DNA of 64,000 nt from Microthyrium microscopicum (Eukaryota > Ascomycota > Dothideomycetes > Microthyriales > Microthyriaceae): contig MU004235.1 of assembly GCA_010405405.1 (NCBI GenBank), positions 1,564,538-1,628,537 of the forward strand, read 5' to 3'. Positions within the stretch are counted from its first letter, which is position 1. Each line of letters starts with the position of its first letter. A model generated the notes under the pieces. The model saw only the letters and a program-made list of their open reading frames with translations. It was not told where the DNA came from and ran no database searches. The translations under genes and the position numbers were made by a program. Shown here in pieces: positions 34,001 through 46,045 of the stretch.

Positions 34001-34786
34001 ACTATTCTATATAATAAAACTTAATAAGCTTTAAATAGCTTTATTAAGGTATAGAATAGTTATAAAGTATATTTAAAGAAGAAAGAAGCTATTAAAGAGA
34101 AATTTAAAGTAGGTTATTTAGAATCTTTATAGATAAAGGACGCTTTAGTAATAGAGATAGGTAAGAAGAAGCGCTTCTTAGCTACTCCTACTAATATTCT
34201 TATTATTATTAATAAGGACAATATAGTAGAAGTAGAGTCTACTAACGAATTAGTTATTAATCTTAATAGTCTTAAGGAAGAATAAACTAATTAGGCTAAA
34301 GATATAGCTTAGTCTAATAAAGATATTAAAGAAATTCCTTCTCTAGCATAAATATCTACCTTACTAGTAATTCTTAGACTTATAATTATTACTAATAATG
34401 TAGTAGTAGTAGTAAAGACTTATAATTAATTAGTTTAAGTCTATAAAACCTAAAATTACTCTATAAAGAAGAAGACTATAATAGATATTATATTTTTAGC
34501 TATAGATATATTAGCTAATATTAATAAAAAGATTAGGTAAAGAGATAATATTAAATAGCGTATTATAAATAATAATAATATTAGTAATAGTAGTAGTAGT
34601 AGTAGTAGTAGTAGTAAAGAAGGTAAAGTTATAGGCCTAAAGGAAGAGGTAAATAGATTATACTTAGAAATAATAAAGATAAAGGAGTTATTAAAGAGTC
34701 TTATAGATAATAGACGTTAGTAAGAGTATTCTAGTATTCTTTATATAATTTAGTAGTAGTATTAGAATATAGTTTTTATATAAATC
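34001..34786 (+). pseudogene. fossil ORF with Gln codons turned into stops
   Basis: In the frame of position 34076 the sequence reads as protein for about 260 codons. Stretches include NSYKVYLKKKEAIKEKFKVG, KDALVIEIGKKKRFLATPTN, NKDNIVEVESTNELVINLNS and VIGLKEEVNRLYLEIIKIKE. The interruptions I see are TAA or TAG, the products expected when CAA and CAG mutate C to T by RIP. Read as Gln they give a continuous, charged, coiled-coil-rich protein with a poly-Ser run near 34590-34616. It is probably part of the element's transposase or accessory protein; I cannot name the family. Confidence 0.55.
34588..34616 (+). repeat. AGT trinucleotide microsatellite
   Basis: About nine to ten AGT units inside the fossil frame, encoding poly-Ser in that frame. 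Confidence 0.8.
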
Positions 34787-36361
34787 TTATAATAGATACT
34801 AAAAGCTTTAAAAGTATATAAAAAGGTTAAATAATTAGCTAACTCTATTTTATTAACTTCTTCTCTTTTAGTAAGAATATCTAACTTTACTCTATAATTT
34901 TAATATCTTTAATAAATACTATAACTATTCTATACTATTTAAACTATACTCTTCTAGATAATATATAAGTAGTATAATACTATTAAGATATAAATATTAA
35001 TATACTATTAGTAAATTAATTTTAAATTATATACTAATAACGTTTCTATAAAAATAGGTTATATAGTTAATAAGTAAGAATAATACTATTATATATACTC
35101 TAACTAGTATTAATCTTATCTATAAACTAAAATAATAATTAGAGATACTTCTCTTAAATAAATCCTTTATTCTACTAAAATATTACTTAATTAATACTTA
35201 CTTTTTAGTAGCTATTTTATTAAAATCTCTTTAGTATAGTAGAAGGTTTCCTTAGTATAGACTTATTATTAGCTTATTTAAAAGATAAGTAGCATTACTA
35301 TAAAGCATATATTTCTAGTAGTTACTAAATATCTATATTCTAGATTAATATATTATAATAACTTTATAGTTTTATAACTTTAACTAACTATTTAAATATA
35401 ATTTAATAAGTCTAATTAAATTAACATTTTAGGATTATTTACTATACTAAGATAAGGACTATTAATAATAAGTATTATTCTATTAAGGAAATAAACTACT
35501 TAGAACTTTAAATTATATTTCCTTTTATATCTTCTATATAAATATTTTTAAATCTAATCCTCTAGCTTTAAAATATTAATATAGGTACTATTAATATAAT
35601 CCTAAAAGATATCCTAATCGTTATTATAATAGATTATTTTAGAATACTATTAGTAGTACTTAGGTATAATTAAGGAATAGAATTTTAGGTACTTAAAATA
35701 TCTAAAGTTAAGATATTTAATAATTCTATTAAAGTAATCCTTTAGGTATATTATACTTCTACTAAAGCGTTTATAAATATTAAAATAATAGTAATTCTAG
35801 GATAGCTATATTAGGACTAAATATAATAAGAAGTAACCTTTCTTTAGAGGATTATATTACTTTAGTAACTCTAGATTATTAAGATTTATTAGGTAAGATA
35901 ATATTTTAATTTTATACTTTAAAAAGCTATTATATACTAATTAGTACTATAGGTATTTTTTAATACTAATTCCTAGTATATTAATATTATAACTATATCT
36001 TAAACTCTAATATATTTTTAAAACTCTAATTAAACTTTATATATTTAATAAAGAGCTTAGATATATATTAGTATAAGAATTTTACTATAGCGTAATACTT
36101 TAATACTAAGATTAGTATTATTACTACTCTTATAGTTAGAACCTCCTTATTAGTATCTATTTTAGGCTATTTTTAGCTTTAGGGCGTAGATTATTAATAA
36201 AAATACTATAAAGTTATAGCACAAAAACGTTTATAGGGGTAATTACTATAAGGGTAGTTTCTACGATTTAATATTAGAAGATGTTAGGGGCTAGGCTAAT
36301 TCTAGCGTAGATCTATAGTCAAAATCTGTAGTAAATGTAGAGTCGAAATCATAGGAATTCA

Positions 36362-36380
36362 CCTGCCGACCCTCTCCAGT
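36362..36380 (-). repeat. right inverted repeat of the AT-rich element
   Basis: CCTGCCGACCCTCTCCAGT, the inverse of the left repeat except for one base. Homology stops inward of the 19 bases. Confidence 0.65.
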
Positions 36381-37199
36381 GTCTGAGGCGCAAATATTCA
36401 AGGTATGGAGATGAGGCAAAGGGAGGGAGAGCTCGATTGCAGCCTTTTTCAGGGGCATGAGATAGGGGCTAGATGGCGACGCCCCATCAAATAAAGTATT
36501 GAGAATTAGCAGTTGGCAGTTGCTCAATCACTGCATTGCGAACAATCTTCCTACTACCCTACTTTCCAACTTTATATTTCTTTACACTTTCATCTTCAGC
36601 GGGAATGCCAAGCGACATCATAATCGAAGTTGGGTTAAACGTGAGTGTTATGGTCGATTATTGTGCTTACAGTCGTAACTTGGCAATGCTTAATCGATTT
36701 TAGCTTTGAGTCTAGACAACTCTATTTCACATTTGACGCAACGAGCAACCGCGCTTTCCTGACCGTACTGAGGCGCACTCCCACGCGGTAACCCCGAAGG
36801 CGCCTCTTTCAATAAGACACGCTTCAGTATTTGTTTTTCAAGAGCTCAAGAGTCGATACCAACTTCCGCATAACCGAGTGGTCTCTGAAGTTCGACCCAC
36901 GATTGGTCTATAGGGACCTTCAGCTCCTTAAACATGTACTCTTTGTACGCTACAAAGTTGAGCCATGCATCAAGATCACGATCAATTGGACAATCATTGA
37001 GCGGTCTCTCAGCCTTGCTGAAAACCGCGTGGCAGCCTGGCTCGTGGCAGGTGCAATGTCTGAGGTCGCAAGAGACTTATCCATCTCTCATTCCTTCTTA
37101 AGAGCTAAATAATTCTAGTGAAGTACTACTCGTTACATCTCTTTCGAAATCGCTGATGCCGCTCTTCGCCGTTAGCTTTTCACATTCGTTCATTTCATT
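36381..37199. other. intergenic, no secure gene
   Basis: A 78-residue minus-strand frame at 36291-36527 runs through the right inverted repeat, and a 93-residue plus frame lies at 36831-37112. Neither has a recognisable family. The right part is the promoter of the secreted-protein gene. Confidence 0.4.
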
Positions 37200-39790
37200 A
37201 TGCGTTCATTACTGGCTGGTTTAGCTGCCGCCTTGCCATTCGTTCAAGCGTACACGGTCAACTTACAACAAAGAGATGCTCTAAAACGCGCCACGGTATG
37301 TGGAATACTTGCTTATGATGAGAATACCAAGGCGTATTTCTACTCGGAGAGCACGTCTCTTGCTACTGAAGCAGGGTGCGGAGCTCACTGTTTGGCCGAT
37401 ACTAGCTGTAAATCATTTGCTGTTGGGAGTGGTGCGTGTCTGCACTACACTGTTGCCGTGTAAGTACCTACTCCAAAAGCTTCGAAGCCGACGAGATCAG
37501 TTCGCTGCCGTACTATGTGACCCTGATATCGATCTGTTCACTTCGAAAACAACATTTTATCTGTTGATTTATTAAGGAGATCTCCTCTAAGGCTCAAACT
37601 TGCTTAGTGAATGAAGAACGAAAAGCTAATCAATCATAGAACTGGTAATATCAATGCGAATAGCAACAGTCCATATGCGTTTTATGATCGGGCCTGCGTT
37701 TCCGCGACGACCTCTTCCCATTCCTCATCCTCGTCATCCAGCTCAGCTCGCTCTTCAGCAACCTCAGCTGCTACTCAGTCCTCGGGTAGATCGTCCAGCA
37801 CTTCCAGCGCTTCCTTATTGACAAGCTCATCTCGCTCTTCGTCTGTAGCAGGAAGTTCAATCCAGTCCTCGACGACGTCCAGCTCTATACCATCCACCTC
37901 TGCCTCTTGTGGACTTGCAGGTTATGACAACAACAATCCGGTGTCTTACACTGATTCCAGCAACGCGGCCTATCGAAGTCTTTCAGGATGTGCAACGTAT
38001 TGTCGTTCACAGTCCGGAAAATGTTTATCATTTGCTTGGAGCAGCACGACTTGCTTACTCTATGCCAAGGTAGTGGCTGGCAACTTCAAGGCTAACGCGA
38101 AATCTCCGTACTCTTTCTACGATCTGGCTTGCATTGCTCCAGCGTCTTCATCAATGAGTAGCTCGTCAATCGCCATTAGTACAGCTGCCTCCAGCAGTAC
38201 AAGTTCGGTTTCTTCATCGTCTTCGGTGCCTCCATTTACTTCGAGTTCTACATCGTCAGTAGCAAATGACTCGACTACATCGACATCTTCGACTATGAGC
38301 TCCTCGGAAGTTCCAAGTTCTTCACCAACAAGTATATCCAGTGTACCAACTTCCAGCTCAGCGTTTTCAGCGTCATCATCCAGCTCCAGCGCCTCATCTA
38401 GCCTTCCAAGCTGCACACCAGCGCCAAGCCCTTGCAATGCTATTACTACTCCACCGGATACACTTTACACTAGCACCTGCACTTCTGGATGCACTTCCGG
38501 CTACGTTGTGCAGTGTGGAGCCGGACCTGGACCTGTAAGTTTTATCCGTGTGACATCAAGTTTTGCCTTGACGACAAAACAAAAATGCTTTCGCATTAAG
38601 TGGTGGCCATCAGACGTTATGGAAGCTACTTAGTGCGATGGCACGTTGTTATGGACGTCTTTTGTGAACTTTTTCAAGCATTTCCAAAACAACACATTGT
38701 TAGAATTTCATACTAATAAAGTCAGGGGAGCATCGCTGGAGGTACCTATCTGGGCGATGTCATATCGGGTGAGTTTTGTCAGTCGACTTGCGACAGCCTG
38801 TCAAAATGCGCTGGTTTTGTATTCGGGACGGTAGCCAATGACGTTGGGGAATGCTATCTTTACGACTATATCAATAGCTGGCAGCCCGGTGATCTTGTTT
38901 TGTACACGAAGATCTGCGCCCCATCAGCTGTATCGTCAAACAGCTCCATCATCTCAGCGACCAGCAGCAGCACCATCAGCTTGATACCTTCGACTGCTAG
39001 CTCCTCGGATATCTCCAGCTCGGTTCCATCGGTTGAGTCCTCTTCCACGTCTACAACCTCAAGTGATATGAGCATTCCTCCCGACTCTTCCCCTACGGTC
39101 GCATCCAGCACTCTTACATCTAGCATGGCTGTGAGCTCCGATGCGTCTAGCTCTACTTCAAGTCCTCCTTCCGCCAGCTCGGATACCTCCAGTTTCGCAA
39201 CAAGCACCTCGGTTTCCAGCTCTGTACCAAGCTCCATCGCCTCTTCTGTCACCTCAAGCTCTAGCTCCACCCCATCCGCTTCAGCATCCGCCATAAACAT
39301 CATCCAGGTTCCCGATCTGACAGCAGACCCCAGCGAAGATGGCGTAATGCAATGGGGATACCAAATCGAATACAACTATGCGCCAGCTCCATGGACGTTT
39401 TCCACCGGTTGCTTTTCCGGATATGCGCAAGGCTATTACTATTCACAATGCACCCACGACACCCGTACATTCTCCTGCATCGAGATTCAGGCAAGTGACT
39501 GCTATGTCTATCTATCACAAACCCTTACCACTGTACCGAACGCTGTGTATAACTTTTCGTTCCTTTACGCATCGATGCAAAATCTAGTCGATGGTGAATT
39601 TACCTGTACCGCGGGTGCTTCAACCATGGATCAGAGATTTTATGATCAGAGCGTTGCAGTGGGATGGAATCAATACAGCTCTTCTTTCACAGCTACAAGT
39701 TCGTCTACAGTTTTGAGTTGTGCTTTCTATGGCGGAGGAGATGGAATGGATGTCCAGTTTACTGAATTTTCTGCAAGCATTAGCGCTTAG
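37200..39790 (+). CDS. secreted Ser/Thr-rich protein with three apple/PAN-like modules
   Basis: Three exons, 37200-37459, 37640-38534 and 38726-39790, give 739 aa; both introns are GTAAGT...AG and in frame. Signal peptide MRSLLAGLAAALPFVQA. Three homologous cysteine modules follow: CGILAYDENT...FYDRAC (about 34-110), CGLAGYDNNN...FYDLAC (about 178-250) and a diverged CNAITT...GEFCQSTCDS...YTKIC module (about 360-450). They are separated by long Ser/Thr-rich linkers, likely O-glycosylated. The C-terminal domain of about 170 residues has a GYQIEYNYAPAPWTFSTGC start and a beta-rich pattern like carbohydrate-binding or jelly-roll modules. Probable cell-surface or secreted adhesive or wall-binding protein. 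There is no visible GPI signal. Confidence 0.82.
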
Positions 39791-40569
39791 GAGACATTAT
39801 GCGAGGTTCTTGAAACTAACAGTCTCTGCGATAGTTGTAGTATAGTGTCTATTTTTATGAGCTCAAGAGTGTGGCCGTTAGCTGCATTCAGTTCTTTCAA
39901 CTATTAATCCTACATATTCTATAATCATATTTTTTCTAAATCGTTGAGCATTCCTGGCATCCTTGTTTCATTGTGCAACGACCAGCTTTGATCATGTCTC
40001 TGTCTTTCTAAAGATTCTCAAATTCATACTGATGTTTTAAACTTGGCCATGAAGAGATATGATAGGTTATGATATATCGTAGCCCAGACCTCGTTACAGA
40101 GTATTGCAGTCCTAGGCGCTGCCCTCTCCTAAGGCTATCTCCTCATAATTGCGAAAACATCGCCCTTGTAAAACCAATATCTATTGAGTTCATGATCAAC
40201 GAGCTTCTCTAATGATACAAAATAGAATAGGGTACTACGCATCTGGTATGAACGTTATATCTCTGTCTTCGAAAGAAGTTGTTTACAATGTATTTATACC
40301 TAAGTCGTTATCTTTGGGGCAAGGGGGCAGGCCGTGTTCCTGATCCACAACGATGACAGTTAATATAGATCGTGCACACACAGAGCCCCATACATACCCT
40401 AAGTGAATCATAATACAATCTATCGCACTGACCATTCAGGTCGGGATGTCCTGGTTTTTAATAGGTATTAGTCGCGGGGAAAGGTGTCTTTTTTTGTTTG
40501 GAGAAGAATTCAGATCTACGGTCACTCAACTTCATCTTTCAAGTGCATATTTCCCGTAGTGTGTTCAAC
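39791..40569. other. intergenic, no gene seen
   Basis: 0.8 kb of 3' flank and promoter between the two plus-strand genes. No coding frame of interest. Confidence 0.45.
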
Positions 40570-42532
40570 ATGAGGATATCGAAACCGCTCCTCCTCGGAG
40601 CATTCGCACTCCTCCCAAGTACAGCATGGGCCAAGAACACTGACTCCCAAACCGTCCTACAAGATACAGCAGCCAAGAAAGCTCCATCACCACAGAGCTC
40701 TGGATGTGATACAGAATTCAGCTTCGTAGCCTCACCCGGCGGCGAAACCAAACGACTGAAATTCGGGAAAGAGCGCCATTTTCGCATCTCCCTGCCATCT
40801 AGATATGTCCACGGCACGCCCGCGCCCGTCATAATCGCCATACACGACGCCAACATGACCGCCAAAGATTTCGAGACCACCACCCTCCTCAGCTCACCAG
40901 CCTACAACAAAGATGCCATTGTCATATACCCCGAAGCAAAAACAGATGTCCGCTCATACACCCCCTACCTCCCCATTTTGTACACGTACTGATACAAATA
41001 ATAGGGAATATGGATGTCCGACCACCGCTCCTCCGGCGCCAACGACATAACCTTCATAAACAGCCTCCTAAATAAGTTGTCAACGAAACTCTGCCTCGAC
41101 AACGACAGAGTCTACGCCACCGGACTCGGAACAGGCGGCGGTCTAGTCCACCTGCTCGCCTGCAACGCCGAGACATCCACCCGCATCGCCGCCTTCGCTA
41201 TCGTAAACGGCAACATCCTCCAAGGTTTGAGGGGAGACGGACGCAAACAAGTCAAAGATCCCACAAAACTTCTCTGGACTACCTGCCACGCATCGCGCAA
41301 ACCCTTGAGGATGCAAGTGATCCACACCGAAAACAATACAGTGTTCGACTACTGGGGGGAGCGCAGCGCAGGCGATATCAAGCGCGTTCCGACAGTGCAG
41401 AACCTGGTCGATTGGGCTAATAGGAATGGGTGTGGAGGCGGATTGAGTATGCCTGTTCAGTGGAGGGGGGAGAAAGATCTGGTGCATAAGACGTTGTTGG
41501 AGGGCGGGTATATTTTTGAAGGATTTGTGGATAGTGCTGCAGTCAGGGCAACGTATCATTGCTGGCCGGGTGATGTGGGGAAGTTGCCGGAGGGGGAGAC
41601 ATTGGAGGTTGAAGATACGAGTGAGGCAGTCAGGAAAGGATTGGAGGATGTTGGGTTGGGGGATCAATACGTTGAAGAGGAGAAGGTCGAAAAGGAGGTT
41701 AAGAAGGAGGAGGAGGGTGAGGAGGAGATGGAACAGCCGAAATTGAAAGTTGATCCTAGATCGAAGGAGGAGAGGGTAAGTACATGCCGCGATGAACATC
41801 TGGTGTAGCTGACATCTTGGTAGTTGGCATCCCTCGTGAACTCTCTCGAAAAGAACATCATCCACGAGCACTTCTTTATCCGCAGTCTAGACCACGGATG
41901 GCATAGAGTGGTAAAAGTACCCAACGAAGCCGACGAGGAGCGAAAAGCCAAGAACATTGCGCCAAATCTATCTCACCCAGGTCCGAAATGGACGCCAATG
42001 CCAGAAGTGCCAGACTTTGAACTGGACCTCAACCTCAACAATAACGTCACCAACTTCCATTTTGGCTATACAGCCGTCGACAAGCCGGAGAATCCTTTCA
42101 AGTTCGATACCACCGAGAGAGTACTCCAGTTCCTTCGAATGTTCCGCCTGTCAGATCCTAATCCTGTTGGAGATCGTGATGTTAAGTAAGTTTGGATCTT
42201 GCTTTCCCTTGGAGGGTGGTCGGGGAGGGAGGTGGCCTTGTTAAATCTCATACTAATCGTTCCCAGTGGTCTGACAGAATCAGAACAAAAGATCGTCGAT
42301 GATCTAGTAGGAGTAAGTCCCTAACCTTGCCACTACATCATTCACCACGTAGCATATTACTGACTCATTGTAGCAAGTGGAAAGCACCATAGAGCAGCAT
42401 GAAGCCAAGGAAGCAGAGGCCGAAAAGGCCAAGTATATGAAAAGTGCAGCAGCAGAGATGTCTCAGCCGTTGGAGGAGGATGGAAGAAAAGCCAGCGAGG
42501 ACGGCAAGGAGCATGTGAAAGATGAATTGTGA
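40570..42532 (+). CDS. feruloyl-esterase/depolymerase-like secreted protein lacking the nucleophile Ser
   Basis: Five exons, 40570-40947, 41005-41775, 41824-42185, 42267-42312 and 42374-42532, give 571 aa. The first intron uses a GTCCGC donor. Signal peptide MRISKPLLLGAFALLPSTAWA. The domain at about 45-330 resembles fungal CE1-type feruloyl esterases / PHB depolymerases: PVIIAIHDAN, YPEAKTDGIWMSDHRSSGAN, LDNDRVYATG. Where the family has GKSxGGG, this protein has GLGTGGG, so the catalytic serine is glycine. The usual HGxxDxT aspartate site reads HTENNT, while a His-Cys-Trp-Pro remains. An acidic/basic charged linker (VEEEKVEKEVKKEEEGEEEM) leads to an extra C-terminal region with no known domain, ending in a Lys/Glu-rich helix. 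Most likely a non-catalytic, possibly carbohydrate-binding, relative. Confidence 0.78.
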
Positions 42533-42860
42533 TGTATTGCCAAGAAGATCGGGGGATGTGGAGGATATAAAGACATTATTCTTAGAGCGTATTCTGTTTT
42601 GTTAGTATAAACGTTGAGCATGGAGGAATTGGGCAGAAGGATGGATCGTAATGTAAGGATGGCTTACCAAGTGCGTGCTCAAATAAAGGTCGTTTCTCTT
42701 ACCTAGGTACACAAAGCTACCTGTATATCGCGGAAAAGTAGAGAGCCGAAGGATGAAGTCAAATATGTCATAATTGATTGGGTATAAAGAACACTGTACA
42801 ATTAGATCGAGCCAAGTGTCAACTCCACTTCAACCGGAGGATCGAAGCGTCTGATATCCA
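42533..42860. other. convergent intergenic gap
   Basis: Shared 3' flank of the esterase-like gene and VPS18. No gene seen. Confidence 0.5.
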
Positions 42861-45813
42861 TCATATCTCCCACTCATCGCGATTATCGTCCGCCGCAATG
42901 AACGGACTATCAATCTGCTTAATAGCCAGATCACTGCAAAGCAAACAGCTCGCGCCAACAACACCATCCAACTCCGCGATCTTATTTTCTCTCGTCTTGC
43001 CACTGCTTTTCTGTACCTCACCCTGCAGTTCCCTAATCTTTCGGCCTTTCGAAGGTCCAGTGAGTTCAATGACTCTTGTCCCTAAGCATTCGCTGTGGAA
43101 CGCATGCTGGCAGGGAAACACGAAAAACTGCTTCATTAGCAACGGAAGCTTGCAGATCCAGCAACGTTCGCCTGGTTCAACGATTGCATATCGCTGATCA
43201 AGAGCCTTGATTTCCAATTTGATGTTGGAGGCAGTGATCGCAGCCTCATCCATATCGCGCTTTAGCGCATCGATGGAGCGTGAATATTCTTCCAGTGCGG
43301 TGCAGATTTCCTCTTTAAAATCATCAATGATGACAAAATCTGGGAAGAAGGGGATCAAATCTTCGATACGTAATAGTTCGCACCGTTTGAGGAAATCAAT
43401 GGCCGTTTTGACGTTGCCCGGACTGTTGGCGATCACAGTTTTGGCGATCTTGAGCCAGAGTTTCTTTCGTAGTGCTGCGTCGCCGGTGGACTGGTCGGCG
43501 ACGGTGGAGGCGAGGTCTACTTCGTTGTGTTTTAATGCCAAGTCTACGGCGCGAGAGTATTGGGACATGGATGTGTATATGTGGACACAGGATTGGACGC
43601 GATCATGTTGGATGCAGAGGCGGAGGGCGAAATCGGCGTCGTAGCTTGGTTCTGGGAGGTAGGACTGATTGCGGAGATATGTTAGGAGGGCGGATTCGTC
43701 CGATGATGGAGATGCGGCGAGTATTGAGATTAGAGTGTTGTGTATGGATGGATCTGTGGAGACGAGGTTATTGATTACAAAGTTGAGATATCGAATGGCT
43801 TGGTTGGGAGTTGGGGATGGTGATTGTGCTGATGCGATTTTATTGTAGTTGAGAAGAGCTGGTATTAGTCTTGTAGGATCAAGATTTGATTGTCGCATGA
43901 GTATGTCGACGAGCTCTCCGGGTGCGTTTGCGATGAGAACGGATGCATATTTGTAGAAGATTTCGGGGTCAGACTGTTTCTTTAGAACAGTAAGCGATTC
44001 ATCCCATCTGTCTCTTTGGATCCAGTAGGCGAGAACATAGCTGTAGTCGTCTACTATGCCCGCAAAATACAGCAGCTCTTCCTCTCTTCCATGACTACTA
44101 ATGATCTCGTAGGTGGTTTTTACATCAAGATCTGTCTTGTATTTCTTTGCAAATGCCTGATACTCCGCCCTGATGGTTGAGAGCTGGTCTTTGCTTTGAG
44201 CTGTATTCATGTCTTCTGTCAATTCCGCTTTTGTTGTTATTGTGTCGTCGAGCATATTGAGTTTCGCCATAAAGAGCTCAATCAGCCAAGTGGCAACCAT
44301 CATCCTCTGCATGACGGCCTTTTTGCCAAGCGTGGAGAGTTTGGTCAACAGATATTTGCGAAGTGCATCATGCTCGCTATTGTCCACAAAAGTAAGAGCT
44401 ACTTCTTCAAATGGCTTGGTACTTCGACCATACACAGCAGCTGCCTCCATGAAATGCTTGGTGCTAACCAGATAGTCACCAGACGCTGTTGCCACGGCGT
44501 CTTTTTGCTCTGCAGTTTTGGCAAATTGTGAAGCAGCGTCGAATTGCTGTGATTTGAGGAGAATCTTCCAGATGTCCCTCGTTTCTTCCTCAGCTCGAAT
44601 CTCGAAAAGCTCATCAGCTGTGACTAGCCAAAAGGTGTCTTTCTTGGAATCCGAAAACAGTCCCAGTGACTTTTGCCCGGGCTCAAGAACTTGTTGATCC
44701 ATGACAACAGTATCATCCAGTCTGTTAGAAGCGACAATTCTGCCTTCGACGAGTTGAATGACATGCCACTGACTCAAAATGAGAGATGCAGATGGTTCCT
44801 GAGCTATCTTCGGCCGGCCATTGGAGGATATAGAAGGCGGAACCTGAGATCGTTTGTATAATTTTGCTTCTGATAGTAGAATCTCCCCCAGATCAGAACT
44901 CTCCGGTGAAGTGAGCAATTTGCCATGAAATACGCCTTCCGCGCAAAGCCAAGCAAATGTACGATCAGCAATGGGATTCCCAGAGTCTACATCCTGAGCC
45001 TCTGGAGAGACTACCATGGCTGAGGCAGATGCCGAAGGATTTGGTATATCATGAACCGCCGGATTCTCCCCATCAAACAGCTTCGAGAAAATGGACCCGC
45101 TTCCTTCGTGGCCGCTCTGTCCAGATCTTCCAACCCAGTGCATCAAGCGTGTGGGCGTTGCCGCCAGAACTCGTCGAAAGGCTCCATTGTCCAATGTATC
45201 GGCCCAGATTCCGACGACTGGCCCATCTTTTGTTTTGAACACGTTCTTAACGTATTTCTCCTCTCTGCGATAAAATTCTGGCTGTGGCTCGATAAAAGTC
45301 TCGTATATGTTTCCGTCTGAGCTGCCAACTAGGATCTCTCTAGTTGATGCAGTAGGTTGTGAAGGGTTCCAGGCAACGCTCGATATCGACACACCTTTTA
45401 GACGCGACAGATGTTTTGGAGCTTTGGATTGTGAGTGAAGGTAGAAGTTTTCGCCGAGAGAGGTAGTGACGAGGAGATGGGAGGCGGTGGGATCGAGGAA
45501 CAGCTGGCGGATTGTACCAATCTCGGTTGGTTTCTTAGGAAGATCAATGTCTAAATGCGATCAGCGGTGGTTCGAATGCAATGAAATGCGCCGGACCTTC
45601 AATCTCCCCAGCATCTTCCAGATCTATTCGTAATATTCTCCCAGTCGAAAAGGCGAGGACTATAGTGTTGTTTGAGACTTGCGCCGCCGCAAAGTCAGAT
45701 GGCCTGGGGAATTGCAGTTGGACTCTCTCGACGTTGAAGATGGGTAACTCTCCGGCATCCTCGGGAGGTAGCTCGGAAGGAGGGATATAGCCTCCTAGAG
45801 GATCAAAAGACAT
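42861..45813 (-). CDS. VPS18: vacuolar sorting protein Vps18 (HOPS/CORVET, RING-H2)
   Basis: Two exons, 45813-45597 and 45550-42861, give 968 aa, the normal family size. The 46-nt intron has a GTCCGG donor and TTTAG acceptor and joins GEIE to DIDLPKKPTEIGTIRQLFLD. The N-terminal half is the beta-propeller (Pep3/Vps18 domain), containing SVAWNP and EILVGSSDGNIYETFI. The middle is an alpha-solenoid clathrin-like repeat region (KHFMEAAAVYGRSTKPFEEV ... GEEELLYFA-like helices). The C-terminus has a RING-H2 finger, CWIC...FFVFPCQHAFHSECL...CLLC. Vps18 is a core subunit of the HOPS and CORVET tethers that mediate endosome and vacuole fusion. It is divergent from POS5 over a 232-bp promoter. Confidence 0.95.
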
Positions 45814-46045
45814 TTCGAGATGATATTTGATTATCCATGTATGAATGCAACAGTGAGGAAGAGGGATGGGAGCGCTGGAACATTGAAGGCTACAAGTTAC
45901 AACACGAAGTTGGAGCTGCCGCACGGACCCCTGGCAGCTCGACATCAAATGCGATCATCGAGTCGCGATCAATTTCATCCAGTCTGTGTTCTCACTCTTC
46001 CACTGTCACTTTCACAGCTTATTTAAAGGTATCGCAGAAAATGAA
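45814..46045. promoter_or_regulatory. bidirectional VPS18-POS5 promoter
   Basis: Only 232 bases separate the two divergent start codons, so both 5' UTRs and core promoters share this interval. A TTTCACAGCTTATTTAAAGG stretch (46009-46028) offers a TATA-like site for the plus-strand gene. Confidence 0.6.

Larger units (their letters stand above)
33005..36380. mobile_element. RIP-mutated transposable element
   Basis: The block is almost entirely A, T and TpA-rich words, with very few C or G. Sharp borders occur near 33075 and 36300, against normal composition outside. This is the signature of repeat-induced point mutation (C to T at CpA) on a former repeat. It is bounded by AGTGGAGAGGGTCGGCAGG at 33005-33023 and its inverted match at 36362-36380 (18 of 19 positions), which suggests terminal inverted repeats of a class II element. 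I find no clear target-site duplication. A fossil coding frame survives inside (34001-34786). The family cannot be named from the decayed sequence. Confidence 0.75.

Noticed and set aside
36291-36527. 78-residue minus-strand frame through the right inverted repeat
   Set aside because: No family resemblance, and its end runs into RIP-mutated DNA; likely chance.
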